From assembly GCF_023712425.1 (NCBI RefSeq), contig NZ_JAMAYG010000001.1:620001-684000 (forward strand): a DNA stretch of 64,000 nucleotides, in the 5' to 3' direction. This DNA is from Rothia sp. P100. Lineage in GTDB: Bacteria > Actinomycetota > Actinomycetes > Actinomycetales > Micrococcaceae. Position 1 is the first letter of the stretch. Each line of letters begins with the position of its first letter. The notes under the pieces are model-generated. The model searched no databases, was not told where the DNA came from, and worked only from the letters and a program-made list of their open reading frames with translations. Of the stretch, positions 51,009 to 60,654 are shown in pieces. Position numbers and translations under genes: made by a program.

Positions 51009-51678
51009 AAAAGACCCTCAGCGCTCTCACCGCGCCCCCGTGCTCGTTATCGGGCTTGGGCGCTTTGGTACAGCCACAGCAGTGCAACTTGTACGCCAGA
51101 ACCAAGAGGTTCTCGCTATAGAAAAAGACCCCGCCCTCGTGCAAAAGTGGTCCGGGGACCTGACCCATATTGTTGAGGCTGACGCCACTGACATGAATGC
51201 CCTGAGACAGCTGGGGGCGCACGAGTTCACCGCCGCAGTAGTTGGCGTCGGCACCTCGGTGGAAGCTTCTGTTTTGATTACCGCAAACCTGGTGGATCTA
51301 GGCATTGAACGGATCTGGGCTAAGGCCATAACACCCTCTCACGGGAAAATCCTCTCCCGTATCGGTGCACACAAGGTGGTCTACCCTGAGTCGGATGCTG
51401 GCGCTCGTGTTGCCCACCTTCTCTCAGGAAGACTGCTAGATTTCATCGAATTAGATGATGATTTTGCCATCGTCAAAATGTACCCACCCAAGGAGACTCA
51501 TGGGTTCACCCTGGCAGAATCTGATGTGCGTTCTAAATACGGCGTGACCATTGTGGGGGTCAAATCTCCCGGTGAAGAAATTACCTACGCGACCCCCGAA
51601 ACCCGCGTCTCATCACGGGATTTGTTGATTGTTTCTGGTCAGGTTGATCTGATTGAGCGCTTTGCATCAAGACCCTAA
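51001..51678 (+). CDS. TrkA/KtrA-family potassium uptake regulator
   Basis: A 225-residue cytosolic RCK protein that gates the potassium channel. The Rossmann NAD/ATP site is VLVIGLGRFGTATA near residue 15, with the acidic end of strand two in AIEKDPALVQ. The C-terminal RCK_C domain begins near 140. The start is TTG at 51001, inside the last codons of the channel gene (overlap of 8 bp), with AGAGAGG about 6 nt upstream. The overlap suggests translational coupling. Confidence 0.92.
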   Translation: MARKDPQRSHRAPVLVIGLGRFGTATAVQLVRQNQEVLAIEKDPALVQKWSGDLTHIVEADATDMNALRQLGAHEFTAAVVGVGTSVEASVLITANLVDLGIERIWAKAITPSHGKILSRIGAHKVVYPESDAGARVAHLLSGRLLDFIELDDDFAIVKMYPPKETHGFTLAESDVRSKYGVTIVGVKSPGEEITYATPETRVSSRDLLIVSGQVDLIERFASRP

Positions 51679-51930
51679 TTGGGCTCTATGAGGCTTATTC
51701 ACAAGTCCCACACCCATCAATAAAACAACGGCCCCACCAATAGCACAATGAGAGTAAAATCTTCAACCAAATAACCTCAAGCCAGACTGAAAGACCGTTA
51801 CCGCACCAGAGCACCACCGGGCTCACTAATCATCACCAACCCAGCACCGGAGGCTAGACATGATGCCTATGCCTTCAAACATCGCCGTTTGGACCAGTGA
51901 CCGGAGTCATCGACCTTAGCTGATAAAGAC

Positions 51931-52049
51931 TTAGATTGAGGTGGGTTTTACTACCCCTGCCGAAAATAGTAAGACCGGCAGGACATCTGCGGATGTGAAG
52001 GTGATGAACAGGTTCACCACTTCGCGCTCGGCGGAAATATTTTCAGTGG
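51931..52049 (-). pseudogene. Decayed reading frame, copy B of a diverged repeat
   Basis: On the minus strand an open stretch encodes ENISAEREVVNLFITFTSAD and continues VLPVLLFSAGV to a TAA at 51931. It aligns at DNA level with 35491-35640. No start codon or ribosome site fits. The parent gene is not recognised. Confidence 0.45.
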
Positions 52050-52396
52050 TCTGGGGTGGTGTTTTATAGTGCTGGGAGGACTTCTGAATAAGCTTCTATA
52101 TATAGCAAGCAGCGCAATGGTAACTGACCATTTACTGCACAGCCGGTGATTTTCATTAAAAATTAAAATATTTATCTATGTTAAGGTTCTGACTACTTTT
52201 TTTGAATGTCAGTGTGCGCTTTTGCCCTATATGCCATATAGTTATAACTGCCTCTAAAGGTGCGAGTGATTACTGAACGGTCCGCGAACCCGTTCAAGTA
52301 GCTCGAAGCCAGGGCAGACTGACGGTTCCCCCCTAATTCCGTCTGGCCCCGGTAGAGAGCACTCCCTGTTTCTGATTTTTTCAGAAACAAGGAACT

Positions 52397-52437
52397 GAAG
52401 GCCAAGCCGATTCCCTACGGCTTGGCCTTCATCGTTT
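52397..52437 (+). terminator. Rho-independent terminator closing a non-coding region
   Basis: A 13-bp perfect stem (GAAGGCCAAGCCG / CGGCTTGGCCTTC) with loop ATTCCCTA and tail ATCGTTTAATCTTTT. No rightward gene lies within 700 bp upstream of it, apart from the potassium operon ending at 51678. Confidence 0.88.
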
Positions 52438-52499
52438 AATCTTTTAGGCTCCCACGCCTCTTTCTTGTTCTAACTCTCACTTAGCCCTGGGAATTCTGG

Positions 52500-53342
52500 C
52501 TACCGGCTAAACTCCGCAGTCATCTCTTTATTGCGCTGGACACAGGCTCGCATGGCAGATTCTGTTAGCTCAAAGATTCCATGGTCTACAAAAGTGCTAA
52601 TAGCCCGATCGGTGGTTCCTTTGGGACTGGTTACCTCTTTGCGCAGCTTCTGTGGGTTGGGGTCAGCTTCCAAGAGATAGCCAGCTCCAGCAACCGTTGC
52701 GGCAGCGAGCTCGGTAGCGGTTTTTTCGTCCAGCCCTAGCTTAACCCCGGTAGTAGCCATGGCCTCCGCCAGTAGAAAGGCATAGGCAGGCCCTGAGCCA
52801 GACACCGCGGTGACAGCACCCATCTGGTGTTCAGCAACTTCAACCACCTTACCGGCCGGCCCCAGCACCTGCTTTACAGCCTCCTGCTGTTCTTCAGTAA
52901 CGGTCTGTCCTATCGAAACTGCCAGAACACCGCGGCCTACCTGCGAAGGCGTGTTGGGCATGCAGCGCACTGCAGGTTGCCCCTCAGGCAGAGCCTTCTC
53001 TAATGCTTCGAGCGTTATGCCAGCCGCCACCGAAACAACGATCGCATTGGGCGAAAGCACCGGTGCGATTTCGCGGGCGCGCTCCAAAATATCGTAGGGT
53101 TTAACCCCCAGCAGAATAATATCTGCACCGCGGGCCGCTGTCAGATTTGCTGTGGGGTCGTCTTCATTCGCCAGAACCGTGACAGATTCCGACCCCTCCC
53201 CCAGCCGGGCGCGCAACTTCTCAATACTGGCATGGGAACCCACCGTGGCGCGCACCTTAGCAGGGTCAAAGCCGGACGCCAGAAGGCCAGCCGCAATGGC
53301 ACCGTTCATAGAACCTGTACCGATAAAAGCTACCGTGGTCAT
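52500..53342 (-). CDS. proC: Pyrroline-5-carboxylate reductase
   Basis: A 280-residue enzyme that makes L-proline from pyrroline-5-carboxylate with NAD(P)H. The dinucleotide site is AFIGTGSMNGAIAAGLLAS at the N-terminus. The family motif is in AVRCMPNTPSQVGRGV, and the C-terminal ProC signature is SGSGPAYAFLLAEAM followed by LRKEVTSPKGTTDRAI. Length matches the family. Upstream on the same strand is a TIM-barrel isomerase gene about 110 bp away. Confidence 0.95.
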   Translation of the reverse strand: MTTVAFIGTGSMNGAIAAGLLASGFDPAKVRATVGSHASIEKLRARLGEGSESVTVLANEDDPTANLTAARGADIILLGVKPYDILERAREIAPVLSPNAIVVSVAAGITLEALEKALPEGQPAVRCMPNTPSQVGRGVLAVSIGQTVTEEQQEAVKQVLGPAGKVVEVAEHQMGAVTAVSGSGPAYAFLLAEAMATTGVKLGLDEKTATELAAATVAGAGYLLEADPNPQKLRKEVTSPKGTTDRAISTFVDHGIFELTESAMRACVQRNKEMTAEFSR

Positions 53343-53452
53343 TAGAATCTCATCTCCCTAGTGTGAGTCAGGTTTCATTTTTTCATGCCACGGGGAGACC
53401 CTGCCTGATTTCAGCTCTCAGCCGCGACCCGCCGTCCTGTCGAAGAAAAAAC

Positions 53453-54298
53453 CTAGCGTGCCAAATGTTCGCGGGCAAAGGCAAGTGTCTCTGCCAGCAT
53501 CTCATCGCGCGCAGCCGCACCCTTAGCCTTACGAGTGGAAATTTCAGCGCACACCACTCCGTCAAAATCACTGGCTGCAATGAATTGCAGGGTTTCAGCG
53601 ACCGGCTGCGAGCCGTGACCTGGCACCAGATGCTCGTCCATGACCTTGTCACCGGATCCATCTGTCAGGTGCACGTGACCTAGCCGGGAACCGATGCGTT
53701 GAACGGCCTCTAGCGAGTCATCATTAGCGGCAGCAGCATGCGAGAAATCCCAAGTCATCCAGTCATAATCAAATTTGGAGGGGTCCCAGTGCGGGGCGTA
53801 CATCTCTACGGCCTTACCCTTCACTGACCAGGGGTACATGTTCTCCACCGCGATTTTGACGCCCTCTAGCTGGGAAATCTCGTGAACCCCCGCCACAAAG
53901 TTCTTAGCGTAGGTTTTCTGCCAGCGGAAGGGCGGGTGAGCTACCACCACATCAGCCCCCACTGCCCTGGTCATCTTAGCGGCCATCTGCATCTTGTTCC
54001 AGGCCCTGCCCCAGACCTGCTGGGTCAGCAACAGAGTAGGGGCATGGATCGCTGAAATGGGTAGCTGGTACTTCTGAATCAAATCCAGCAGGTCGTGAGG
54101 TTCCTGGCTCAGCACGTTGTGGGTAATCATAACCTCGACGCTGTCATAGCCCAGCTCTAAGGCAGTTTCAAAAGTCTCTGGCACACCCAGAGGAAAGAGG
54201 CAGGATGTAGAGAGAGCCACTGGGACCTGTTGGGGCGTGCTCTCTCCAGCTTGGCTCTGCTCAACTGCCTGCAGATCGGTACTGTTCTGCTCGGTCAT
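53453..54298 (-). CDS. Sugar phosphate isomerase/epimerase-like TIM-barrel protein
   Basis: A 281-residue xylose isomerase-like (AP endonuclease 2 superfamily) TIM barrel. Metal-site residues are suggested by VVVAHPPFRW, KIAVENMYPW, WDFSHAAA, HVHLTDGSGD and VCAEIST. The first 30 residues (Gln/Ser-rich) precede the barrel. GGGGAGGTAACC precedes the ATG. The reaction is unknown. It sits between the ppx-type and proC genes on the same strand. Confidence 0.88.
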   Translation of the reverse strand: MTEQNSTDLQAVEQSQAGESTPQQVPVALSTSCLFPLGVPETFETALELGYDSVEVMITHNVLSQEPHDLLDLIQKYQLPISAIHAPTLLLTQQVWGRAWNKMQMAAKMTRAVGADVVVAHPPFRWQKTYAKNFVAGVHEISQLEGVKIAVENMYPWSVKGKAVEMYAPHWDPSKFDYDWMTWDFSHAAAANDDSLEAVQRIGSRLGHVHLTDGSGDKVMDEHLVPGHGSQPVAETLQFIAASDFDGVVCAEISTRKAKGAAARDEMLAETLAFAREHLAR

Positions 54299-54420
54299 GG
54301 TTACCTCCCCGTGGCGGTGTCTACACCCATTCTAGAACTTCTCACGGGCAGCAAGGTCACTAATCAATCCCTCCTCTTATCAGAATGGGACAACCGTCGT
54401 GGAATAGGGAGAACTCCCGG

Positions 54421-55404
54421 CTAGCGGCGGGCGCCCTCAGCAATCGATTTAGGGCTAATCATATTGGCGGTGCCCTGGGTAGCGAAGTGGTTAAGGCGGC
54501 GCAGGATGAGCCCCTCACGCAATGCCCAGGGGCTCACGCGCATTACCTCAATATCAAAGACCTCCATAGCGGCCTCAGCAGCGATAGCACCGGCAAGAAT
54601 CTGATGTGAGCGCATCTCAGAGACACCCGGTAAATCGACCCTGTCAGCCGGTGACATGGCCTCCATACGCCGGGACCACAGGCGCAGGTCTTCCAGACGC
54701 ATCTCACGCTTGACGTGGGGGCCTGCAGAGTAGGAGGCAGCACCACAAATACGCGCCAGGGAGCGGAAGGTCTTGGATGTTCCCACCGTCATATGGGGTT
54801 GCCCGTAGGCCAGCAAATCTTCTGCAACAGGTTCCAACACCTCGCGGGTGTACTTGCGCAGTTTCTTCACTTCTTTAGGGGTGGGCATTTCGTCACTGAA
54901 CCAGTCACCGGTCAGTCGGGTGGCACCCAGCGGCACAGAAATAGCGTCATCGGGGAAAGCATTCACACCGGTAGAAAACTCAAAAGAACCACCACCGATA
55001 TCAAAGTTCAGGATGCGGCCAGCACCCCAGCCCTGCCAGTGACGCACAGCGTGGTAGGTAATTGCAGCTTCCTGATCACCGGAAATTTCGGTGAGGGTCA
55101 CCCCGGTCTTATTCTGCACGTACTGCAAAACAGCTGCCCCATTAGTGGACTCACGAATAGCACTGGTGGCGAAAGCCAGCAGATCCTCGGCGTTGTTCTC
55201 AATCGCGAAATCAAGGGCGCTACCCACAAACTCGGTGAGCTTATTGCGCCCCTCATCGCTGATATTACCGTCCGCATCGATGTAGCGGACCAGCTGCAGC
55301 CCCATCTTATGGGAGGCGTAGGGCTCGGGTCGGCTGCCCGCATTACCGTCCAATAGCAACAGGTGAACAGTATTGGATCCAACGTCTAGTACGCCCAAGC
55401 GCAT
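54421..55404 (-). CDS. Ppx/GppA-family phosphatase
   Basis: A 327-residue ASKHA-fold phosphatase that degrades polyphosphate or pppGpp. The phosphate-1 motif is LDVGSNTVHLLLLDG at residues 5-19, and the phosphate-2 motif is FDIGGGSFEFS. The catalytic Glu region is ATSAIRESTNG. It is short, with only the core domain, as in actinobacterial Ppx1. G-rich sequence 4-9 nt upstream of the ATG may be its ribosome site. Confidence 0.92.
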   Translation of the reverse strand: MRLGVLDVGSNTVHLLLLDGNAGSRPEPYASHKMGLQLVRYIDADGNISDEGRNKLTEFVGSALDFAIENNAEDLLAFATSAIRESTNGAAVLQYVQNKTGVTLTEISGDQEAAITYHAVRHWQGWGAGRILNFDIGGGSFEFSTGVNAFPDDAISVPLGATRLTGDWFSDEMPTPKEVKKLRKYTREVLEPVAEDLLAYGQPHMTVGTSKTFRSLARICGAASYSAGPHVKREMRLEDLRLWSRRMEAMSPADRVDLPGVSEMRSHQILAGAIAAEAAMEVFDIEVMRVSPWALREGLILRRLNHFATQGTANMISPKSIAEGARR

Positions 55405-55601
55405 GGCAACCCCCAGTGGTGAGTGAAAAAAGCTAGGTCTAGTCTACTGGTCCAGTGATCGATTGGGCGCACATAGGCAGACATGGACGCTCGTAGTCGG
55501 GCGAGCGCCCCGCACGAGACCGTAAGAGGGTCAGCGGGCGGGGGCTCATCTATCGGGTGTGACATCACGTAGCACGTTGCTACACGTTCAGCCCCCAGAT
55601 G

Positions 55602-58418
55602 CTAACTAGCTTTCTTGGCCGCAGGTTTTTTAGCAGGAGCCTTCTTCGCGGTTGCTTTCTTAGCTACCGGTTTCTTGGCAGCGGGCTTCTTAGCCGCAGT
55701 CTTGCGCTTCACCGGGCCCTTAGCACGCTTCTCAGCTAGCAGTTCAACCGCGCGGGTATGCGTCAGTGACTCGATAGTCTCACTGCGGGGTACCGTAATG
55801 TTGGTGACGCCATCGGTGATGTAGGGACCAAAGCGACCATCCTTCACCACAATCTTCTTCTCAGAAACTGGGTCAACGCCCAGCTCAGCCAGGGGCGGCT
55901 TAGCGGTACCGCGACCGCGCTGCTTGGGCTGGGAGTAAATCTCGAGCGCCTGTTCCAGGGTAATGTTGAAGATTTGATCCTCGGTCTCCAGTGAGCGGGA
56001 GTCAGTACCCTTCTTCAGGTAGGGGCCGAAGCGCCCGTTCTGCGCGGTAATTTCAACACCTTCAGCGTCAGTGCCGACCACGCGGGGCAGGCTCATGAGC
56101 TTGAGGGCGTCCTCAAGGGTGACGGTGGCAAGGTCCATGGACTTGAAGAGAGAGCCGGTACGGGGCTTTTCCGCCTTGGGCTTCTTCTTGGGCTTAGCGC
56201 GGCCATTCTTGTAGTACTCGGTGGGCTGCGCTTCCATCCATGCAGCGATTTCCTCTTCGGTCATCTCGGGGATGACCTCAGTGACGTAGGGGCCATAGCG
56301 GCCATCACGTGCTACCACGGTGCGTCCGGTTTTGGGATCTGTGCCCAGTTCGCGACCGTCGTTCTTCCCCTGTTCCATAAGCTCAGCGACTTTTTCTTCA
56401 GTCAGCTCATCGGGGGCAAGATCAGCAGGCACGTTAGCGCGCACGGGGTCTTTGATTTCGCCAGTTTCGGTATCAATTTCACCGCCGGCTTCAAGGTAGG
56501 GACCGAACTTACCCACGCGCAGATTAACGCCGGGAGCTACCTCGATGGAGTTGATAGCCCGGGCATCAATATCGCCCAGGTTATCCACGATGGGTTTGAG
56601 ACCGCGCGTGGCGTCGCCACCAAAGTAGAAGTTACTCAGCCAGGTGGTGCGGGACTCTTCACCGCGGGCAATGCGGTCGAGGTCCTCTTCCATCTCTGCG
56701 GTGAACTCATAGTCTACGTACTTAGCGAAGTATTCTTCGAGCAAGCGCACCACTGAGAAGGCAACCCAGGAGGGGATCAGGGTGCCGCCGCGGTTATTGA
56801 CGTAACCGCGGTCCATGATGGTTGAGATAACTGCCGCGTAAGTGGAAGGGCGGCCGATACCCAGCTCGTCCATTGCCTTGACGAGGGAGGCTTCTGTGTA
56901 GCGCGGGGGCGGTGAAGTGGTGTGCTTGGCGGCTGCAATGTCGCTCCCGGTCAGGCCCTGGCCTTCGGTTAGGTTGGGCAGGCGTTTATCTTCTCTACCG
57001 TCCTTGGCGTTTCCCTCTTCGCCGCGGGCTAGATCCTTACCCTCTTCGTAGGCAGCTAAGAAGCCGCGGAAGGTGATGACGGTGCCGGAGGCGGAGAACT
57101 CAGCGTCGCGCCCATCAGCTGAGGTTGCGCCCAGGCGGATGGATGCAGTGGAACCTTTAGCATCGGCCATCTGGGAGGCGACGGTGCGCTTCCAAATCAG
57201 CTCGTAGAGGCGGAACTCATCCACGCTCAGAGCATTTTTCACGGCATCCGGAGTGCGGAAGGAATCCCCTGCAGGGCGGATTGCTTCGTGTGCTTCTTGT
57301 GCGTTCTTTGACTTTGAGCTGTAGGTACGGGGGGATGCAGGTACAAATTCCGGGCCGTAGAGCTCGGTCGCCTGCTTACGCGCTGCCTTGGTGGCCTGGT
57401 CAGACAGGGCTACCGAGTCGGTGCGCATGTAGGTGATGTAACCGTTTTCGTAGAGCCGCTGAGCCACCTGCATGGTGGAGCGGGAGGAGAAACGCAACTT
57501 ACGCGCTGCCTCCTGCTGCAGGGTAGAGGTGGTAAAAGGTACGGCAGGACGACGGGTGTAGGGCTTGGTTTCAACGGAGCGGACACTAAAGGCTGCCTGC
57601 TCCAGGGCGGTTGCCAGTGAGCTGGCGGCGGCCTCATCCAGGTGGGCAACCTTGCCCGCTGAAGCCGGCTTCAATTCGCCGCTATCAGCAAAATCCTTGC
57701 CGGTTGCCACGCGAGAACCGTTAACAGCTGAAAGTTTAGCCGTAAAAGCTTGATTGTCTGAGGTCGCAAAAGTACCGGTTAGATCCCAGTAGGTTGCGGA
57801 ACGGAAAGCCATGCGCTCACGCTCACGCTCAACCACCAGGCGGGTTGCTACCGACTGCACGCGGCCCGCTGAGAGACCGCGGGATACCTTGCGCCACAGC
57901 ACCGGCGAGAGCTCATAGCCGTAAATACGGTCCAGTACACGGCGGGTTTCCTGAGCGTCCACCAGGTCATTGTCAATTTCACGCAGGTTCTCAAAACCGC
58001 GTTCAATGGCCTCTTTGGTGATTTCGGGGAAGGTCAGACGGTAAACCGGGACCTTGGGCTTAAGCACCTCAAAAAGGTGCCAGGCGATAGCTTCACCCTC
58101 ACGGTCCCCATCGGTTGCTAGGTAAAGAGCGTCAGATTCTTTGAGCAGGCGCTTGAGCTCGGTGACCTTCTTTTTCTTGTCTGAATTCACCACGTAATAG
58201 GGTGTAAAACCCTCATCAATGTTGACGGCGAACTTACCCACTGGGCCCTTTTTGAGCTCATCTGGCAGTTCTGAAGGCTGAGGCAGATCGCGGATGTGCC
58301 CCATGGAGGACCCAACAATAAAGGCATCACCAAGATAGCCGCTAATCGTTTTTACCTTCGAGGGGGATTCCACAATCAGCAGTGACCTGCCGTGTTCAGA
58401 GGTAGCCTTAGTGGGCAA
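55602..58418 (-). CDS. topA: DNA topoisomerase I
   Basis: A 938-residue type IA topoisomerase. The TOPRIM domain opens with LLIVESPSKVKTISGYLG, and the acidic triad lies in ATDGDREGEAIAWHL. The catalytic Tyr is in YITYMRTDSVALSD near residue 330. The C-terminal region has four repeated KFGPYLEAG/RYGPYVTE-type modules typical of mycobacterial TopA, lacking zinc Cys clusters, and ends in a Lys/Ala/Pro-rich DNA-binding tail (about 905-938). The start is TTG with AAGGAG nearby upstream. It relaxes negative supercoils. Confidence 0.96.
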   Translation of the reverse strand: MPTKATSEHGRSLLIVESPSKVKTISGYLGDAFIVGSSMGHIRDLPQPSELPDELKKGPVGKFAVNIDEGFTPYYVVNSDKKKKVTELKRLLKESDALYLATDGDREGEAIAWHLFEVLKPKVPVYRLTFPEITKEAIERGFENLREIDNDLVDAQETRRVLDRIYGYELSPVLWRKVSRGLSAGRVQSVATRLVVERERERMAFRSATYWDLTGTFATSDNQAFTAKLSAVNGSRVATGKDFADSGELKPASAGKVAHLDEAAASSLATALEQAAFSVRSVETKPYTRRPAVPFTTSTLQQEAARKLRFSSRSTMQVAQRLYENGYITYMRTDSVALSDQATKAARKQATELYGPEFVPASPRTYSSKSKNAQEAHEAIRPAGDSFRTPDAVKNALSVDEFRLYELIWKRTVASQMADAKGSTASIRLGATSADGRDAEFSASGTVITFRGFLAAYEEGKDLARGEEGNAKDGREDKRLPNLTEGQGLTGSDIAAAKHTTSPPPRYTEASLVKAMDELGIGRPSTYAAVISTIMDRGYVNNRGGTLIPSWVAFSVVRLLEEYFAKYVDYEFTAEMEEDLDRIARGEESRTTWLSNFYFGGDATRGLKPIVDNLGDIDARAINSIEVAPGVNLRVGKFGPYLEAGGEIDTETGEIKDPVRANVPADLAPDELTEEKVAELMEQGKNDGRELGTDPKTGRTVVARDGRYGPYVTEVIPEMTEEEIAAWMEAQPTEYYKNGRAKPKKKPKAEKPRTGSLFKSMDLATVTLEDALKLMSLPRVVGTDAEGVEITAQNGRFGPYLKKGTDSRSLETEDQIFNITLEQALEIYSQPKQRGRGTAKPPLAELGVDPVSEKKIVVKDGRFGPYITDGVTNITVPRSETIESLTHTRAVELLAEKRAKGPVKRKTAAKKPAAKKPVAKKATAKKAPAKKPAAKKAS

Positions 58419-58565
58419 CTGTGCTCCTTGGATTAGTGTTCAGACAGTCCTAGCGCCGTTTTTGCGCGTATACCCACAACAATAACCCACTTGCCCACCG
58501 CCGCCCACACAGCACCCGGTGTGAGGTTAGCTTGTTACTCTCCGAGCGAGGTCGGGCAAGGAACC

Positions 58566-58997
58566 TTAGCCAACGATAAGCTCGTCGTAGTCCGGCTCAT
58601 CCCCAATTTCAAACTCACGACCGGAAACCCCGGTGGGTTCTATCTCCACCCAGTTGGTTTTGTAGGTCGGTGCGAACGCTTTGAGCCTCAGCGATTCAAC
58701 GGCGCTCATATCGGCTTCGCTGGTCAGCCAGTGAGCGTTTCCGCGCACCACGACCGAGCGTGCCACCCCATCAACAATCTCATCAATCTCAAAAGCTGCC
58801 TTGCGGCTAATCACCACTTCAGAGAGTTTCTGGCCAGCCGCGGTGCGGAAGTAAATCTTGCGTTCGTGCACCACGAAATTCACGGGATAGATATCAATCT
58901 CACCACCAGCTGCCAGAGCTAGCCTGCCCACCTGATGCTGATTCAATAGTTCCCAGCAACGGTCTTCATTCAGAGTTTTAATGGGATTCTCGTTCAT
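58566..58997 (-). CDS. PPOX-class (pyridoxamine 5'-phosphate oxidase-like) protein
   Basis: A 143-residue split-barrel flavin-binding family protein (Pyridox_ox_2 type). Marks are CWELLNQHQVGRLALAAGG, IDIYPVNFVVHERKIYFRTA and EIEPTGVSGREF. It probably binds a flavin or F420-like cofactor. TAGACT lies 6 nt before the ATG. A homologous protein is encoded at 63.2-63.6 kb. Confidence 0.88.
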   Translation of the reverse strand: MNENPIKTLNEDRCWELLNQHQVGRLALAAGGEIDIYPVNFVVHERKIYFRTAAGQKLSEVVISRKAAFEIDEIVDGVARSVVVRGNAHWLTSEADMSAVESLRLKAFAPTYKTNWVEIEPTGVSGREFEIGDEPDYDELIVG

Positions 58998-59003
58998 TGC
59001 CCC

Positions 59004-59009
59004 AGTCTA
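59004..59009 (-). promoter_or_regulatory. -10 hexamer TAGACT, leaderless PPOX gene
   Basis: On the minus strand TAGACT is followed by GGGGCA and the ATG at 58997 (6 nt). Confidence 0.6.
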
Positions 59010-59013
59010 ATTC

Positions 59014-60642
59014 TCAGCTGTCAATCCGCAGGAAACTTTTCTCACAGAGTTCCCGAATATTACTTATTAATACGCGGCGCGGCTGGTCATCCTCCCAAGC
59101 CAGCAACGCTTCAAGTGCGCCGATAATCTGACCGGCGGACAAATCACCGTCACATGCTGAGACGAAGCCACTGGTTTCCGTGGTCTCCAAAATCGTACGA
59201 CGCAACCCGGCACCGGCACGGAGCAAAATTACAGAAGGATGCTCTGCACCCGGCGTAGCGTGTCGCTCCTCAGTCACATCCCCGGCCACCACCAGGTGCT
59301 GTGCCAGTAGTTGCTCATCGGTCATGGCCGTCACCGTGTCATAGTGAGCTACTGCCTCGGTGATAAAAGGGGCGATGGGTTGCTGGATGGGGTAGGTGAT
59401 TTCTTCAAAGCGATGCAGGCGCTCACCGGTGAGGTCCGCAGCAGGCTTGCGCAACCAGATCATGCCAAAGCCCACCGACTCCACTCCGCGCGCCGCGAAG
59501 TCTCGCAAGTAAGCCGTGTAGCTCTCGGTATAGGCAGCCGCATCACGGTTCTCGCTAGAATCGCGTAACCAGGTCTCGGCATACTGCTCAGGGGTTAATA
59601 CCTCCCGTTGGATAAACCAGGCTTCGGTCTGCTCCCCCACCCAGGCACGGGGACGCGCTGACCAATCACGCTCTTGCCCGACAGTAGCAACAGGGATTTC
59701 CCAGTTACCCAGCATTTGGGCACGCCCACCGGGGGTCAGCGCCCCGGGGAGCTGTCCCACCAGGGTGGAAACGATACCGTCGCCTGCCATACCGCCATCC
59801 CGGTAGGTGTACTGATCAGCGGCCACTTCTCCCTCACGGCGAGGAGTAATCACGAAGGGAGGATTAGACACCACCAGGTCAAAGGTTTCGCCAGCCACCG
59901 GTTCCAGCAGAGAACCCAGGCGCAGGCTCACGCGAGCCTCCACATTGTGGGGGTCAACCTGGAGCGCTTCAGCGTTGAGCAACAGATTAAAGCGGGTAAA
60001 TGCCAGTGCCCTCGCGGAAATATCGGTGGCGGTCACGTGCTGGGCGTGGGCGAGCAAGTGAAAGACCTGGATACCGCAGCCAGTCCCCACATCTAGAGCA
60101 CGATCTACCGGGATTCGCTCAATCAACTGTGCCAGGGTCAGCGAGGCGTGCCCGATACCCAGCACGTGGTCACGGCGCAACACGCCTTCGCGCTGATGAG
60201 CACCTAAATCGCTGGCAACATAAATCTCGGTGCCATCATCAGCCGCGTGAGGCCGCAAATCTACCGTGGCAAGGACGCCACCCGGCGTCCCTTCTGCCAA
60301 CCCCAGCTCAGAAATAAGCTGCGCAGAGCCCGCGCCGAGGGCAGCATCAAGATCAGCTACCTCGCATTCCTGAGCCAGCAAAAAGAAGCTGACCACGGTT
60401 GCAAGAGCGCGGTCAGCCGTGGTGAAGCTCTCAGATGTTGCCTCCCAGCCCAGTACCTGGCCAATGCGGTAGACGCCGGGAACCACCTGGTCCCGAGCCA
60501 TGGCGTCGAAAGGACCGTCGCCCAGCAGCTCTTGCACACCGTCATAGGTGTAATTCACCGATTTCAAAGCTGCGTTGAGGGTTGCGAGCGCGGCAGTGTC
60601 GGTGCTCATAGGGGCATTATCAATACGAGAAAAATCAGTCAC
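59014..60642 (-). CDS. Large class I methyltransferase (N5-glutamine/PrmC-like motif)
   Basis: A 542-residue protein. Residues about 15-150 are an N-terminal domain (DUF7059-like). The methyltransferase core follows, with SAM motif DVGTGCGIQVFHLLA and the substrate motif VVSNPPFVITPRR, typical of enzymes acting on amide or amino nitrogen. The C-terminal 170 residues are a further domain, unlike PrmC. A GTG start at 60642 has GATAAT six bases upstream. The substrate is unknown; a ribosomal or release factor is possible by motif only. It is divergent from the thiamine-binding gene. Confidence 0.85.
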   Translation of the reverse strand: MTDFSRIDNAPMSTDTAALATLNAALKSVNYTYDGVQELLGDGPFDAMARDQVVPGVYRIGQVLGWEATSESFTTADRALATVVSFFLLAQECEVADLDAALGAGSAQLISELGLAEGTPGGVLATVDLRPHAADDGTEIYVASDLGAHQREGVLRRDHVLGIGHASLTLAQLIERIPVDRALDVGTGCGIQVFHLLAHAQHVTATDISARALAFTRFNLLLNAEALQVDPHNVEARVSLRLGSLLEPVAGETFDLVVSNPPFVITPRREGEVAADQYTYRDGGMAGDGIVSTLVGQLPGALTPGGRAQMLGNWEIPVATVGQERDWSARPRAWVGEQTEAWFIQREVLTPEQYAETWLRDSSENRDAAAYTESYTAYLRDFAARGVESVGFGMIWLRKPAADLTGERLHRFEEITYPIQQPIAPFITEAVAHYDTVTAMTDEQLLAQHLVVAGDVTEERHATPGAEHPSVILLRAGAGLRRTILETTETSGFVSACDGDLSAGQIIGALEALLAWEDDQPRRVLISNIRELCEKSFLRIDS

Positions 60643-60648
60643 GCCCCC

Positions 60649-60654
60649 ATTATC
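60649..60654 (-). promoter_or_regulatory. -10 hexamer GATAAT, leaderless methyltransferase gene
   Basis: On the minus strand GATAAT is followed by GGGGGC and the GTG at 60642 (6 nt). Confidence 0.6.

Larger units (their letters stand above)
51679..52499 (+). other. 821-bp non-coding stretch with a gene relic and a structured, terminator-ended region
   Basis: 51909-52049 carries copy B of the diverged element seen at 35.5 kb. The part from about 52250 to 52437 is rich in inverted repeats: TGAACGG/CCGTTCA, CAGAC...GTCTG, TGTTTCTGA/TCAGAAACA (loop TTTTT), and a terminator. A 70-codon open stretch on the minus strand starts inside the terminator and is not credible. A rightward structured RNA is the simplest reading. 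Confidence 0.5.

Noticed and set aside
52193-52405. 70-codon open frame on the minus strand
   Set aside because: Its TTG start lies inside a Rho-independent terminator stem, and it runs through several inverted repeats.
55602-55720. Lys/Ala/Pro repeat at the topA 3' end as a separate repeat element
   Set aside because: It is the normal DNA-binding tail of actinobacterial topoisomerase I.
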